Source: Phycisphaerales bacterium
GTDB lineage: Bacteria; Planctomycetota; Phycisphaerae; Phycisphaerales; UBA1924
Assembly: GCA_027083355.1 (NCBI GenBank)
Contig: JALWOY010000186.1
Span: 1-44,342, forward strand
DNA: 44,342 nt
Direction of reading: 5' to 3'
Within the stretch, counting starts at the first letter, position 1, and each line of letters begins with the position of its first letter. The translations under genes were made by a program, and so were the position numbers. Of the stretch, positions 7,984 to 16,528 are shown piece by piece. The notes beneath the pieces are model-generated. The model saw nothing but the letters and a program-made list of their open reading frames with translations. It had not been told where the DNA came from and ran no database searches.

Positions 7984-8370
7984 ATGCTCCAGCAAGAATC
8001 CAGATGCGAGGTCGCGGACAACTCGGGGGCGAAGGTCGCCTATGTGATCCGCGTGTACGGCGGCTCGAAGCGTCGCGGCAGCTATACGCGTCAGCGAGCG
8101 GACGTGGGCGACAAGGTGCTGGTGAGCATCAAGAAGTCGCTCCCGGGCGCGGACATCAAGTCCGGGGACATGTCCAAGGCGGTGATCGTTCGGACGAAGA
8201 AGTCGACGCGTCGTCCCGACGGGTCGTACGTGGCGTTCGACAACAACGCGGTGGTGCTGATCAACGACGACGGGAACCCGAAGGGGACCCGTATCTTCGG
8301 CCCGGTGGCGCGTGAGTTGCGTGACAGGAATTACATGAAGATCGTCTCGCTCGCGAGCGAGGTCGTCTGA
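7984..8370 (+). CDS. rplN: 50S ribosomal protein L14
   Basis: The protein is 128 residues. It begins [18 protein letters not shown], close to the usual MIQ.ES.L.VADNSGA, and contains the L14 signature with KAVIVRTKK and [29 protein letters not shown]14 contacts 16S rRNA to form bridge B8 and lies close to the binding site of the silencing factor RsfS. The N-terminus is slightly longer than typical near residues 66-80. Confidence 0.97.
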   Translation: MLQQESRCEVADNSGAKVAYVIRVYGGSKRRGSYTRQRADVGDKVLVSIKKSLPGADIKSGDMSKAVIVRTKKSTRRPDGSYVAFDNNAVVLINDDGNPKGTRIFGPVARELRDRNYMKIVSLASEVV

Positions 8371-8383
8371 GGGAGGTTCAGCG

Positions 8384-8743
8384 ATGGCAAGGCATGTGCG
8401 GACGGGCGATACCGTCGTCATCAACTCGGGCGATCACAAGGGCAAGACGGGCGAGGTGATCCGCGTCGATACGGCCCGGGATCGCGTGTATATCAAGGGG
8501 GTCAACCTTCGGACGAAGCACATGCGTCCGACGCGTCTGAACCCTCGCGGGGGCGTGATCACGAAAGAGGCGCCGATCCATATCTCGAACGTGAACCCGA
8601 TCGCCGACGGCAAGCCGACGCGTGTTCGTTTCGAGGTCGACGGCAAGGGCGGGAAGAAGCGTGTGGCTGTGCGGACGGGCAAGGCGTTGCCGGTGATGGT
8701 CCGCCGCAGCGCCGGGGATCGTGGCAAGGCGGACACTGTCTGA
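8384..8743 (+). CDS. rplX: 50S ribosomal protein L24
   Basis: The protein is 119 residues with the KOW motif at the N-terminus (TGDTVVINSGDHKGKTGEVIRV) and the L24 features PTRLNPRGGVITKEAPIHISNV. L24 is an early assembly initiator that binds the 5' part of 23S rRNA. It is 13 bases downstream of rplN, with a GGGAGG Shine-Dalgarno just before the ATG. Confidence 0.97.
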   Translation: MARHVRTGDTVVINSGDHKGKTGEVIRVDTARDRVYIKGVNLRTKHMRPTRLNPRGGVITKEAPIHISNVNPIADGKPTRVRFEVDGKGGKKRVAVRTGKALPVMVRRSAGDRGKADTV

Positions 8744-8757
8744 TTGGGAGCCGAGCG

Positions 8758-9417
8758 ATGGCCAAGGACAAGAAAAAGAAGAAGGGCGCCGAGCCGACGC
8801 CCGAGGAGCTGGAGGCGTTGAAGGTCTCCGGTCCCCCTCGTCTTCGGGCGAAGTACGACGACGAGATCCGCAAGAGTTTCGCCGAGAAGTTCGGGATCTC
8901 GAACCGGATGGCGCAGCCGAAGCTGGAGAAGATCACGATCAACGTGAACATGGGGCGTCATCTGGACGGGACGAAGGTGCCGCAGAACGTCAAGGGTCAG
9001 GTCCTGGCGACGCTGGAGCAGATCAGCGCTCAGAAGCCCGTGATGATTGCGGCGAAGAAGAGCGTTTCGAACTTCAAGGTTCGCACGGGTTACGAGACGG
9101 CTGCGATGGTGACGCTTCGGCGTGACCGGATGTGGCACTTCCTGGACCGGCTGATCCATCTGGCGACGCCGCGTATCAAGGACTTCCGTGGTCTTTCGGA
9201 GAAGGCGTTCGATCGTCAGGGGAACTATTCGTTCGGTCTGACGGAGCAGGGCGTATTCCCGGAGATCAACATGGCGGAGGCCACGTTCACGCACGGGATG
9301 AACATCAATCTGACGTTCAGCAACTCGGACCCGGAGAAGAGCCGATTCGTGCTGAACGAGTTGGGCTGGCCGTTCCGCAAGCCGGAGCAGAAACGGCGGA
9401 AGACGGTGTCGGCGTAG
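8758..9417 (+). CDS. rplE: 50S ribosomal protein L5
   Basis: The protein is 219 residues, longer than the usual 180 because of an N-terminal extension beginning with a Lys run (DKKKKKG) and an acidic helix. From about residue 29 the L5 fold is normal: [15 protein letters not shown], then ITINVNMG, then [18 protein letters not shown] and a conserved [12 protein letters not shown]5 contacts 5S rRNA and the P-site tRNA. The ATG at 8758 follows TGGGAG. Confidence 0.96.
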   Translation: MAKDKKKKKGAEPTPEELEALKVSGPPRLRAKYDDEIRKSFAEKFGISNRMAQPKLEKITINVNMGRHLDGTKVPQNVKGQVLATLEQISAQKPVMIAAKKSVSNFKVRTGYETAAMVTLRRDRMWHFLDRLIHLATPRIKDFRGLSEKAFDRQGNYSFGLTEQGVFPEINMAEATFTHGMNINLTFSNSDPEKSRFVLNELGWPFRKPEQKRRKTVSA

Positions 9418-9473
9418 CACGGGCCCACCGGGGGTTGACACGAGCGGAAGGCAAAGGACCACAGGAAGCAAGC

Positions 9474-9659
9474 ATGGCGACAAAGGCACAGATCGCGAAG
9501 AGCAAAAGGACGCCCAAGTTTTCGACCCGGCAGGTGCGTCGGTGCGAGTTGACGGGGCGTTCACGGGGCGTGTACCGCAAGTTCCGCATCAGCCGGATCA
9601 TGCTGCGGAAGCTGGCGTTGGAGGGGAAGATCCCCGGGATGCGCAAGGCGTCCTGGTGA
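9474..9659 (+). CDS. rpsN: 30S ribosomal protein S14, short form lacking the zinc cysteines
   Basis: The protein has 61 residues, the size of the zinc-type S14, and keeps its frame: [37 protein letters not shown] and [11 protein letters not shown]. The zinc-type protein has cysteines at positions 24, 27, 40 and 43. Here only Cys24 remains, and positions 27, 40 and 43 are Thr, Ser and Met. The protein therefore probably does not bind zinc although it belongs to the short class. S14 sits in the 30S head next to S3 and S10. The ATG at 9474 follows CAGGAAGC. Confidence 0.95.
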   Translation: MATKAQIAKSKRTPKFSTRQVRRCELTGRSRGVYRKFRISRIMLRKLALEGKIPGMRKASW

Positions 9660-9697
9660 GCGGGCATCCTGAAGAAGGTCACGAGAGGAACTAGGCA

Positions 9698-10099
9698 ATG
9701 GCGATCAACGACCCAATCGCGGACATGCTGACGCGGATCCGCAACGCCACGCGGAACAAGGCGAAGCACGTCTCGTGCATGAACAACAAGATCTGCCGCG
9801 GGATCGCGCAGACGCTGCAGGACGAGGGCTACATCGCCGGATACGAGGTGCAGGAGATCCCGGGCAAATCGGGCGTGATCAACATCACGCTGAAGTACGG
9901 GCCGCGGGGTGAGCATGTGATCCACGAGCTGAAGCGGGCGAGCAAGCCCGGGCGTCGTCTGTACACGAAGGTCCGAGATATTCCCCGTCCGATGCAGGGG
10001 CTGGGGATCTCGATCGTTTCGACGAGTTCGGGTGTGATGAGCGACCGGGTCGCGAGGGAAAAGAACGTGGGCGGGGAGTTGCTCTGCACCGTCCTGTAA
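9698..10099 (+). CDS. rpsH: 30S ribosomal protein S8
   Basis: The protein is 133 residues with the S8 start (MAINDPIADMLTRIRNA) and the C-terminal signature GLGISIVSTSSGVMSDRVA followed by GGELLCTVL. S8 binds the central domain of 16S rRNA and in E. coli represses the spc operon by binding the L5 message. A clear AGAGGAA lies upstream of the ATG. It is followed by a 69-base gap before rplF. Confidence 0.97.
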   Translation: MAINDPIADMLTRIRNATRNKAKHVSCMNNKICRGIAQTLQDEGYIAGYEVQEIPGKSGVINITLKYGPRGEHVIHELKRASKPGRRLYTKVRDIPRPMQGLGISIVSTSSGVMSDRVAREKNVGGELLCTVL

Positions 10100-10168
10100 C
10101 GAGGAACACGAATGGCGTGGACTCCCCGGCCCGGCGGCCGGACGACGACGACAGCCGGAGAACACACG

Positions 10169-10714
10169 ATGTCAAGAATCGGCAAGAAACCCGTTGAAGT
10201 GCCCAAGGGCGTGAAGGTCGCGGTGAACGGCACGACGATCTCGGTCGAGGGCCCGAAGGGCAAGCTCGAGTGGACGCATCGGCCCGAGGTGAACGTTCAG
10301 GCCGAGGACGGCCGGGTGAGCGTGTCTGTGGACGATTCGCTGGTCGGCGACAAGCGTGTTCGTGCGCTTTGGGGGACGACACGGGCGCTCATCAACAACA
10401 TGATGACGGGTGTCAGCAAGGGTTACGAAAAGAAGCTCGAGATCCACGGTGTGGGCTGGACGGCCTCGGTGGGGGGGCAGACGCTGAAGCTGAACGTCGG
10501 GTTCGCGAACACGGTGGAACTCCCGATCCCGGCGGGTGTGAATGTCGCCGTCGAGAAGCAGTTGATCACGGTCACCGGCGCGGACAAGCAGGCGGTTGGT
10601 CAGTTCGCCGCGGCGGTGCGGAGCAAGCGTCCTCCGGAGCCGTACAACGGCAAGGGGATCCGTTACTCCGACGAGGTCGTGCGGAAGAAGGAAGGCAAGC
10701 AGTTCGGCAAGTAA
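10169..10714 (+). CDS. rplF: 50S ribosomal protein L6
   Basis: The protein is 181 residues. It begins [17 protein letters not shown] and has the usual duplicated fold with GPKGKLEW in the first half and the L6 signature [25 protein letters not shown] near the C-terminus in conserved order. L6 lies near the sarcin-ricin loop and GTPase centre. The ATG at 10169 has CCGGAG 8 bases upstream. An in-frame ATG at 10112 would add 19 atypical residues and is rejected. Confidence 0.96.
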   Translation: MSRIGKKPVEVPKGVKVAVNGTTISVEGPKGKLEWTHRPEVNVQAEDGRVSVSVDDSLVGDKRVRALWGTTRALINNMMTGVSKGYEKKLEIHGVGWTASVGGQTLKLNVGFANTVELPIPAGVNVAVEKQLITVTGADKQAVGQFAAAVRSKRPPEPYNGKGIRYSDEVVRKKEGKQFGK

Positions 10715-10731
10715 GCCGGGGAGCATCCGTC

Positions 10732-11097
10732 ATGGACAAGCAGAAACTCAAATCGCGGCGTCGGGCTCGTCGGCGGATCGGGATCCGCAAGCGGATCGTC
10801 GGGACGGCCGAGTGTCCGCGGCTGAGCGTGTATCGCTCTTTGAATCACATCTACGCGCAGATCATCGACGATCTGAATGGTCGGACACTGGTGGCCGCTT
10901 CGACGCGGGACAAGGACATCGGTGTCGAGGGTTCGACGGGCAACGCGGCGGCGGCGGCGGCGGTGGGCGCGAAGCTCGCGGAGAAGGCGAAGGCCGCGGG
11001 GATCGGGCGGGTGAAGTTCGACCGCGGTGGTTTCAAGTATCACGGGCGGGTGAAGGCGCTCGCCGAGGCGGCCCGCGAGGGCGGGTTGACGTTCTGA
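10732..11097 (+). CDS. rplR: 50S ribosomal protein L18
   Basis: The protein is 121 residues with an Arg/Lys-rich N-terminal arm ([17 protein letters not shown]), [18 protein letters not shown] and the C-terminal [24 protein letters not shown], the 5S rRNA-binding features of L18. It sits between L6 and S5 as expected. GGGGAGC precedes the ATG at 10732. Much longer in-frame extensions overlap rplF and are not real. Confidence 0.96.
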   Translation: MDKQKLKSRRRARRRIGIRKRIVGTAECPRLSVYRSLNHIYAQIIDDLNGRTLVAASTRDKDIGVEGSTGNAAAAAAVGAKLAEKAKAAGIGRVKFDRGGFKYHGRVKALAEAAREGGLTF

Positions 11098-11164
11098 ATG
11101 ATGACCGTTCCGGGCGTGTGTGCTCGGGGCGACAAGCGGGCGGTGAGCCCGGGGACACGCAGCA

Positions 11165-11932
11165 ATGGCCGAAGTTCTTGACGAAACAACGAATCTGGAA
11201 TCGACGACCGTCAATATTTATCGCACGAGCGCGACGGTGAAGGGCGGCCGGCGGTTCAGTTTCGGCGCGTTGGTCGTCGCGGGCGATCACCGTGGCAAGG
11301 TGGGCTACGGCTATGCCAAGAGCACGGAAGTCCCCAACGCGATCGAGAAGGCGCAGAAGGAAGCGCGGCAGAACCTGACACGGATCCCGCTTGCGGGCCA
11401 GACGATTCCGCACGAGGTCGAGGGCCGGTACGGCGCCTCGAAGGTACGGCTGCTCCCGGCCAGCCCGGGGACGGGCGTCGTGGCGGGGGCGACGGTCCGT
11501 GCGGTGCTCGAGATGGCCGGTGTCACGGATTGCCTGACGAAGGTCTACGGCTCGAACAACAAGCTGAACGTGGTCAAGGCGACGCTCGCGGGGATGCAGC
11601 AGTTGATGAACCGTGAGAGCATCGCGGAGCTCCGCGGTGTCGAGATCACGACCACGGATATCGAGGAGCGGATCGAGCGGGGCCAGCGATTCATGCCCAA
11701 GACCACCGGCGAGAAGATGCAAGGCCCGGTCAACACGATCGGGCAGGAACGCCGGGGCGGCCGGGGCGGCCGCGGTGGTCGAGGTGGCCGGGGCGGTGGT
11801 CGTGGCGGTCGCGGGGGTGATCGCGGCGTGGCGCCGTCGGCTTCCGCGGAGCAGCCCGCCGCGGGTGCCGGGGAAGCGTCGTCTCAGGATCAGGGGGCCG
11901 TCGAGGGTGGCGGCGAGAGCAAGAGCGAATAA
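11165..11932 (+). CDS. rpsE: 30S ribosomal protein S5 with RGG-box tail
   Basis: The protein is 255 residues against about 165 normally. Residues 14-180 are a normal S5, with the double-stranded RNA-binding type N-terminal domain (GGRRFSFGALVVAGDHRGKV) and the C-terminal half with the PGTGVVAGATVRAVLEMAG signature. Residues 197-219 are almost pure Arg-Gly-Gly repeats, followed by an Ala/Ser/Glu-rich acidic tail. S5 helps form the mRNA entry site and affects decoding accuracy. RGG boxes are RNA-binding and often phase-separating elements, mainly described in eukaryotes. Their role on S5 here is unknown. The gene for L30, which normally follows, is absent. Confidence 0.95.
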   Translation: MAEVLDETTNLESTTVNIYRTSATVKGGRRFSFGALVVAGDHRGKVGYGYAKSTEVPNAIEKAQKEARQNLTRIPLAGQTIPHEVEGRYGASKVRLLPASPGTGVVAGATVRAVLEMAGVTDCLTKVYGSNNKLNVVKATLAGMQQLMNRESIAELRGVEITTTDIEERIERGQRFMPKTTGEKMQGPVNTIGQERRGGRGGRGGRGGRGGGRGGRGGDRGVAPSASAEQPAAGAGEASSQDQGAVEGGGESKSE

Positions 11933-11987
11933 ACGTGTGCACGGCCGAGCCGTGGATGCTGCGGCGGAAGTCGCGAGGGAACAAGCC

Positions 11988-12596
11988 ATGATGATTCACG
12001 AGATCACCGCCCTGGCCGGCAAGTACAAGAGCCGCAAGCGTGTCGGCCGCGGTCCGGGTTCCGGCGTTGGGAAGCGGTCCGGGCGTGGCCAGAAGGGCGC
12101 GGGTTCGCGGAGCGGGACGAGCCGACGGTTCCAGTTCGAGGGCGGCCAGATGCCGTATTTCCGTCGGATGCCGAAATTCGGGTTTACGAACGCGAATTTC
12201 CGGCAGTCGTTCTGGCTGGTGAACCTTCGTCAGATCATCGCGAGCCCGGCGTTTTCGGGTGGCGGCGAGGTGACGAACGCGTCGCTGATCGAGGCCGGGC
12301 TTGTCCGTGACGACAGCCGGGACGTGAAGATTCTGGGTGATCTTCCGGAGGGCGTCGAGAGCCTGAATGTGAAGCTGGACGTGAAGGTGAACCGGGTGAC
12401 GGACCCCGCCCGGAAGCTGATCGAGGACGCGGGCGGGAGCGTGCACGAGCTGGGGACGCGGCGCGATCGTGTCCGCGGCGTGGATCGCAACAGCGATGAC
12501 CGCTCGCCGAAGAACCAGACGAAGAAGGCGAAACGTCGGGCATACCAGCAGGCCCGGGCCGAGGCCGCCGCCCGGGGCGAGTCGTACAAGAAATGA
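11988..12596 (+). CDS. rplO: 50S ribosomal protein L15
   Basis: The protein is 202 residues. The glycine-rich N-terminal region KRVGRGPGSGVGKRSGRGQKG and the motif FEGGQMPYFRRMPKFGFTN are diagnostic for L15, with the C-terminal KLDVKVNRVTDPARKLIEDAGG segment in place. It has an extra basic tail of about 50 residues ending GESYKK. Two adjacent ATGs (11988 and 11991) follow GCGAGGGA. The gene directly follows S5 because L30 is missing. Confidence 0.95.
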   Translation: MMIHEITALAGKYKSRKRVGRGPGSGVGKRSGRGQKGAGSRSGTSRRFQFEGGQMPYFRRMPKFGFTNANFRQSFWLVNLRQIIASPAFSGGGEVTNASLIEAGLVRDDSRDVKILGDLPEGVESLNVKLDVKVNRVTDPARKLIEDAGGSVHELGTRRDRVRGVDRNSDDRSPKNQTKKAKRRAYQQARAEAAARGESYKK

Positions 12597-12655
12597 TGAT
12601 TGAGACCCGCCCGGGTTCGTTGCGGGGCGGGGCGGCATCGGAAGTCCTGCGGTAC

Positions 12656-12671
12656 CCGGCTCGAGAGCCGG
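12656..12671 (+). other. Hairpin in the rplO-secY spacer
   Basis: A perfect six-base stem, CCGGCT/AGCCGG with a CGAG loop, lies in the 118-base gap between rplO and secY. It has no T-run, so it is not an intrinsic terminator. It may be a processing or attenuation structure that lowers secY expression relative to the ribosomal genes, but this is inference from position. Confidence 0.35.
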
Positions 12672-12714
12672 AGTTGGATGTGAACGCTCCTACGCCACGG
12701 AGACGAGGCACGCG

Positions 12715-14130
12715 GTGAACATATTTTCGACGATCGTCAACGTGTTCAAGGTCAAGGAGCTGCGTGACAAGCTTCTGTTCACGCTGGCGATGCTCGCGGT
12801 GTACCGCGTGGGGTTCTGGATCCCGCTGCCGGGTGTGAACCAGAGCATGCTGGCGGAGTATTTCGAGCGTGCGGCGTCGGAGGGCAACGCCGCGGGTCGG
12901 ATGGCGCAGTTCGTGTCGATCTTCTCCGGGGGTGCGTTCGGCCAGAGCACGATCTTCGGTCTGGGGATCATGCCTTACATCTCGGCGGCGATCATCTTCC
13001 AGATCCTCGGGTCTGTGCTGGAGCCGCTGAAGAAGCTGCAGGAAGAAGGCCCGACGGGTCAGCAGAAGATCCAGGAGTGGACGCGGTATGCCACGATCGG
13101 GCTCTGCCTGATTCAGGCGATCGGCTGGCTGACATTCATCACGTCGCAGCGGATGGTGTACACCGACTGGTCGAGCAATCCGGTCTGGTGGGTGATGGCG
13201 GTGACGGCGCTCACCGCGGGCACGATCTTCCTGATGTGGCTTGGTGAACAGATCGACCGTTTCGGGATCGGCAACGGTGTGAGCCTGATCATCACGGCCG
13301 GGATTCTGACGCGGATGCCCAACGCGGTGATGTGGGTCTGGAACAACTTCGATCCCGGGAACCCTCAGAAGCTCGGTTGGCTCCAGTTGATCCTGATCTT
13401 TGCTGGTTTCGTGCTGGTCGTCGCGGGGAGTGTCGTGATCACGGTGGCGCAGCGGCGGATCCCAGTGCAGCAGGCCAAGCACACGCGTGGGCGGCGGGTG
13501 TACGGCGGGCAGCGGTCGTACCTGCCGCTGAAGGTGAACCACGGCGGGGTGATGCCGATCATCTTCGCGTCGTCGCTGATGATCTTCCCGAGCGTGATCC
13601 TGAGCGGGCTGCACGATCAGGCGCGCAACGCGCAGCAGTCCGGGGCCGGTTCCTGGCTGGCGTCGGACTGGTGGTATTCGCTGACCCAGTGGCTCTCGAA
13701 CAACATCCAGACCGGGGAGTTCCCGTATGTGGTGCTCTACATCCTGATGGTGTTCTTCTTCAGCTACTTCTGGATCACGGTGCAGTTCAACCCGGAGGAG
13801 ATGTCCAAGCAGCTGCGTGAGCACGGGTCGTTCATCCCGGGTTTGCGTCCGGGGCCTCGGACGGCGGAGTATCTCGAGACGGTGATGGAGCGGATCACGT
13901 ATGTGGGGGCTGGTTTCCTCGCGGTGATCGCGGTGCTGCCGATGGTGGTGAACAAGTCGATGAATATCGATTTTTCGGTGACGCAGTTCCTTGGCGGGAC
14001 GGGGCTGCTGATCGTGGTGAACGTCGTGCTTGACTTCCTCCAGAGGATCGAGGCGAATCTGCTGATGCGGAACTACGCCGGCTTCCTCGGCGGGGGTGAC
14101 GACGGGAAAGGGCCGCGGCTGCGGGGGTAA
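12715..14130 (+). CDS. secY: Protein translocase channel subunit SecY
   Basis: SecY is the pore of the Sec translocon in the inner membrane. This one has 471 residues with ten expected membrane segments. Visible landmarks are the N-terminal ELRDKLLFTLAMLAVYRVG and plug region GAFGQSTIFGLGIMPYIS. The cytoplasmic loop QRRIPVQQAK and the C5 loop with PEEMSKQLREHGSFIPGLRPG are also present; C5 contacts SecA and the ribosome. It starts at a GTG preceded by GAGACGAGG. The genes often found next (adk, map, infA) are absent, and rpmJ follows after 150 bases. Confidence 0.96.
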   Translation: MNIFSTIVNVFKVKELRDKLLFTLAMLAVYRVGFWIPLPGVNQSMLAEYFERAASEGNAAGRMAQFVSIFSGGAFGQSTIFGLGIMPYISAAIIFQILGSVLEPLKKLQEEGPTGQQKIQEWTRYATIGLCLIQAIGWLTFITSQRMVYTDWSSNPVWWVMAVTALTAGTIFLMWLGEQIDRFGIGNGVSLIITAGILTRMPNAVMWVWNNFDPGNPQKLGWLQLILIFAGFVLVVAGSVVITVAQRRIPVQQAKHTRGRRVYGGQRSYLPLKVNHGGVMPIIFASSLMIFPSVILSGLHDQARNAQQSGAGSWLASDWWYSLTQWLSNNIQTGEFPYVVLYILMVFFFSYFWITVQFNPEEMSKQLREHGSFIPGLRPGPRTAEYLETVMERITYVGAGFLAVIAVLPMVVNKSMNIDFSVTQFLGGTGLLIVVNVVLDFLQRIEANLLMRNYAGFLGGGDDGKGPRLRG

Positions 14131-14280
14131 GACGGCTTCCCCCGGGAGACAGGCCGGCGAAGGGGGCCTACACTCGGGGTTCCCGGGGAGGGTGCCGGGG
14201 TTTGTACGCCCGGCGGTTATGGCGGAAACAGGCGCCTCGCCGGGGTGTGAGGACGTTTAGAAGATTGGACGGGCTGTCAG
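14131..14280 (+). other. Spacer where adk-map-infA would normally lie
   Basis: This 150-base GC-rich gap between secY and rpmJ holds no open frame resembling adenylate kinase, methionine aminopeptidase or IF-1, and no clear terminator with a T-run. CCCGGG-type complementary stretches occur around 14142-14195, but no single strong stem stands out. Confidence 0.5.
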
Positions 14281-14397
14281 ATGAAGGTGAAAGCGAGTGT
14301 CAAGCGGATCTGCAATCAGTGTCAGATCGTCCGGCGTAAGGGTAAGGTGCGGGTGATCTGCAAGGCGGACCCGAAGCACAAGCAGGTTCAGGGCTGA
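14281..14397 (+). CDS. rpmJ: 50S ribosomal protein L36
   Basis: This is a 38-residue protein: [14 protein letters not shown], then [11 protein letters not shown] and PKHKQVQG. The zinc-binding set Cys11, Cys14, Cys27 and His33 is complete, so this is the zinc form. L36 stabilises 23S rRNA near L6 and L16. It contrasts with S14 in the same cluster, which has lost its cysteines. The TGA at 14395-14397 closes the frame. Confidence 0.96.
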   Translation: MKVKASVKRICNQCQIVRRKGKVRVICKADPKHKQVQG

Positions 14398-14450
14398 ACG
14401 ACATCCGCGTCCGGTCGGAGAAGATTCCGGGCGTGTGAGAGGAGCGAATC

Positions 14451-14828
14451 GTGCCGCGTATCACAGGTGTAGACGTCCCGGATCGGAAGAAGATTTTGTA
14501 CGCTCTTCAGTACATCCACGGCATCGGTCCGAAGTTCGCCGCGGACATTCTGGCCGAGGCGCAGATCGATCCGAACCTGAAGGCGAACGAGTTGAACGAG
14601 CAGCAGATCGCGCAGTTGAACGCGATCATCGACGCGGGGTACCTTGTCGAGGGTGCATTGCGGCGACAGGTGCAGCAGAACATCCAGCGTCTGCGTGATA
14701 TCCGTTCGTACCGTGGCGAGCGTCACCGCGCGGGTCTTCCGACGCGTGGGCAGCGGACCCGATGCAACGCCCGGACGCGGAAGGGCCGGAAGAAGACGGT
14801 CGCGGGCAAGAAGGGCGTGAAGGGCTGA
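14451..14828 (+). CDS. rpsM: 30S ribosomal protein S13
   Basis: The protein is 125 residues. It starts at GTG with AGGAG 7 bases upstream, and the first residues PRITGVDVPDRKKILYALQYIHGIG are those of S13. The C-terminal region has LRDIRSYRGERHRAGLPTRGQRT and RTRKGRKKTVAGKK. S13 contacts the P-site tRNA and forms intersubunit bridges B1a/B1b. Its place after L36 is canonical for the alpha operon. Confidence 0.96.
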   Translation: MPRITGVDVPDRKKILYALQYIHGIGPKFAADILAEAQIDPNLKANELNEQQIAQLNAIIDAGYLVEGALRRQVQQNIQRLRDIRSYRGERHRAGLPTRGQRTRCNARTRKGRKKTVAGKKGVKG

Positions 14829-14932
14829 ATCATCGTGCCCGGGCCGGTGTGGTCCGGGTTTATTGCAACAGGGACTCGTGAGGAACCAGCCGTCGCGGGG
14901 AGCGGGGGAGATCGGTTCCGTCGGGAGCGAGC

Positions 14933-15307
14933 ATGGCCAAACAGAAGAAACAGCGGAAGAACGTGGTGCGCGGGATCGCGCACATCAAGGCGACGCACAA
15001 CAACACGATCATCACCATCACGGACACCAGCGGGGAGGCGCTCGCTTGGGATTCCGCGGGGACGATCGGGTTCAAGGGGGCACGCAAGGCGACGCCGTTC
15101 GCGGCGACCCGTGCGGGCGAGCAGGTGGGCCAAAAGGCCCGCAAGATGGGCATCAGCGAGGTCGAGGTGAAGATCCGCGGGATGGGTGCGGGCCGCGAGT
15201 CCGCGGTGCAGGGCCTGGTTTCGACGGGGATCCGCGTGACGGCGATCGAGGACCACACGCCGGTGCCTCACAACGGGTGCCGTCCGCGCAAGAAGCGTCG
15301 TGTCTGA
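14933..15307 (+). CDS. rpsK: 30S ribosomal protein S11
   Basis: The protein is 124 residues with the S11 core: [31 protein letters not shown], and [25 protein letters not shown] at the C-terminus. S11 binds the platform of the 30S subunit near the Shine-Dalgarno helix. GGGAG lies upstream of the ATG. The next gene is usually rpsD (S4), which is not present here. A structured spacer and rpoA follow instead. Confidence 0.97.
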   Translation: MAKQKKQRKNVVRGIAHIKATHNNTIITITDTSGEALAWDSAGTIGFKGARKATPFAATRAGEQVGQKARKMGISEVEVKIRGMGAGRESAVQGLVSTGIRVTAIEDHTPVPHNGCRPRKKRRV

Positions 15308-15459
15308 TACCAACCCGGTGATTGCCGGGTAAGACAACCCCCGGGGCGAGCAGAAGGCCGACCGCGTGCAGCGGGGCGGGTCGGCCGAGGATCGCCGCCG
15401 GGACCGGTTTTTCGAAGGCACCGCTGCGTGTGCCGGCTTGGGTCGGCAGAGGTGATCGA
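15308..15459 (+). promoter_or_regulatory. Structured leader between rpsK and rpoA
   Basis: This 152-base gap occupies the slot of rpsD. It holds two perfect stems: ACCCGG/CCGGGT (15313-15330) and GGCCGACC/GGTCGGCC (15356-15386), followed by a weak CCGG..CCGG stem ending in five T residues (about 15398-15412). In E. coli S4 represses the alpha operon through leader RNA. Whether anything similar, or an attenuator, works here is inference. No coding sequence was recognised. Confidence 0.4.
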
Positions 15460-16470
15460 ATGAGAGTCAAATGGCGAGGTCTCGAGCTTCCCAGCCGCGT
15501 GGTTTCCGACCCCAAGTTCGCGGCGCCCGATTACGGCCGGTTCACGGTCGAGCCATTCGAGCGCGGTTTCGGCACGACGGTGGGCAACAGCCTGCGTCGG
15601 GTGTTGCTGAGTTCGCTTGAAGGCGCGGCGGTTGTTTCGGTGAAGATCAAGGGCGTGGAGCACGAGTTTACGAGCATGCCGGGCGTGATGGAGGATGTCA
15701 CGGACATCATCCTGAACGTGAAGAACCTGGTGGTGAAGCTCAACAGCGACGAGCCGAAGCAGATGAGGCTGGCGGCGCAGGGTCCGGGCGATGTGACGGC
15801 GGACCTGATCGAGGCGGACCCTGCGATCGAGATCATCAACAAGGACCTGATCCTTTGCACGCTGGCCGACGAGATCCCGTTCGAGATGGAGATGACAGTC
15901 GCGAAGGGGCGTGGTTATGTGCCCGCGAGCGAGCAGTACAAGTCTCAGGACGAGCAGGAGATCGGGGTGATCCCGGTCGACGCGATCTACAGCCCCGTGC
16001 AGCGGGTGCGATACAAGATCGAGGAGACCCGCGTCGGTCAGCTGACGAACTACGACCGTCTGATGATGGAGATCTGGACGGACGGGACTGTTTCCCCGGA
16101 GATGGCCCTCGTCGAGGCGGCGAAGATTTTCCGCAAGCACCTGAACCCGTTCGTGCAGTATTTCGAGCTCGGGCAGGAGCGCGTGAGCGAGGAGGCCGCG
16201 GCGGCGGCGGGCGTGGACGAGGAGCTGATCCGCAAGCTGAACATGCCGATCGCGGATCTGGACCTTTCCGTCCGTGCGAGCAACTGCCTTGAATCCGCCC
16301 GGATCGATACGGTCGCGGAGCTTGTTCGTCACACGGACCAGGAACTGCTCAAGCTTCGGAGCTTCGGCAGGACCTCGCTGCGTGAGGTCAAGCGGAAGCT
16401 GGTCGATCTTGAACTCGAGCTCGGGATGGAGCTTCCCGAGGGATACCAGATGCCGAACCGGGCTGAGTGA
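15460..16470 (+). CDS. rpoA: DNA-directed RNA polymerase alpha subunit
   Basis: The protein is 336 residues. The N-terminal domain, which dimerises and assembles beta and beta', shows FTVEPFERGFGTTVGNSLRRVLLSSLEG and the HEFTSMPGVMEDVTDIILN segment. A linker with an Ala-rich stretch at about residues 246-252 leads to the C-terminal domain with LSVRASNCLESARIDTVAEL and LRSFGRTSLREVK, which contact UP elements and activators. The ATG at 15460 has AGAGGTGA just upstream. The longer in-frame region through the leader is not alpha-like. Confidence 0.97.
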   Translation: MRVKWRGLELPSRVVSDPKFAAPDYGRFTVEPFERGFGTTVGNSLRRVLLSSLEGAAVVSVKIKGVEHEFTSMPGVMEDVTDIILNVKNLVVKLNSDEPKQMRLAAQGPGDVTADLIEADPAIEIINKDLILCTLADEIPFEMEMTVAKGRGYVPASEQYKSQDEQEIGVIPVDAIYSPVQRVRYKIEETRVGQLTNYDRLMMEIWTDGTVSPEMALVEAAKIFRKHLNPFVQYFELGQERVSEEAAAAAGVDEELIRKLNMPIADLDLSVRASNCLESARIDTVAELVRHTDQELLKLRSFGRTSLREVKRKLVDLELELGMELPEGYQMPNRAE

Positions 16471-16528
16471 GCCCGCGCGGGCCGGGCCCGCACAGATGGG
16501 GCGGTGACGCCCCGGAGGAAGCGTAACG

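Noticed and set aside
12235-13824. Long minus-strand open frame opposite rplO and secY
   Set aside because: Arg/His/Pro-rich shadow frame of two clear genes; a product of high GC in codon position 3.
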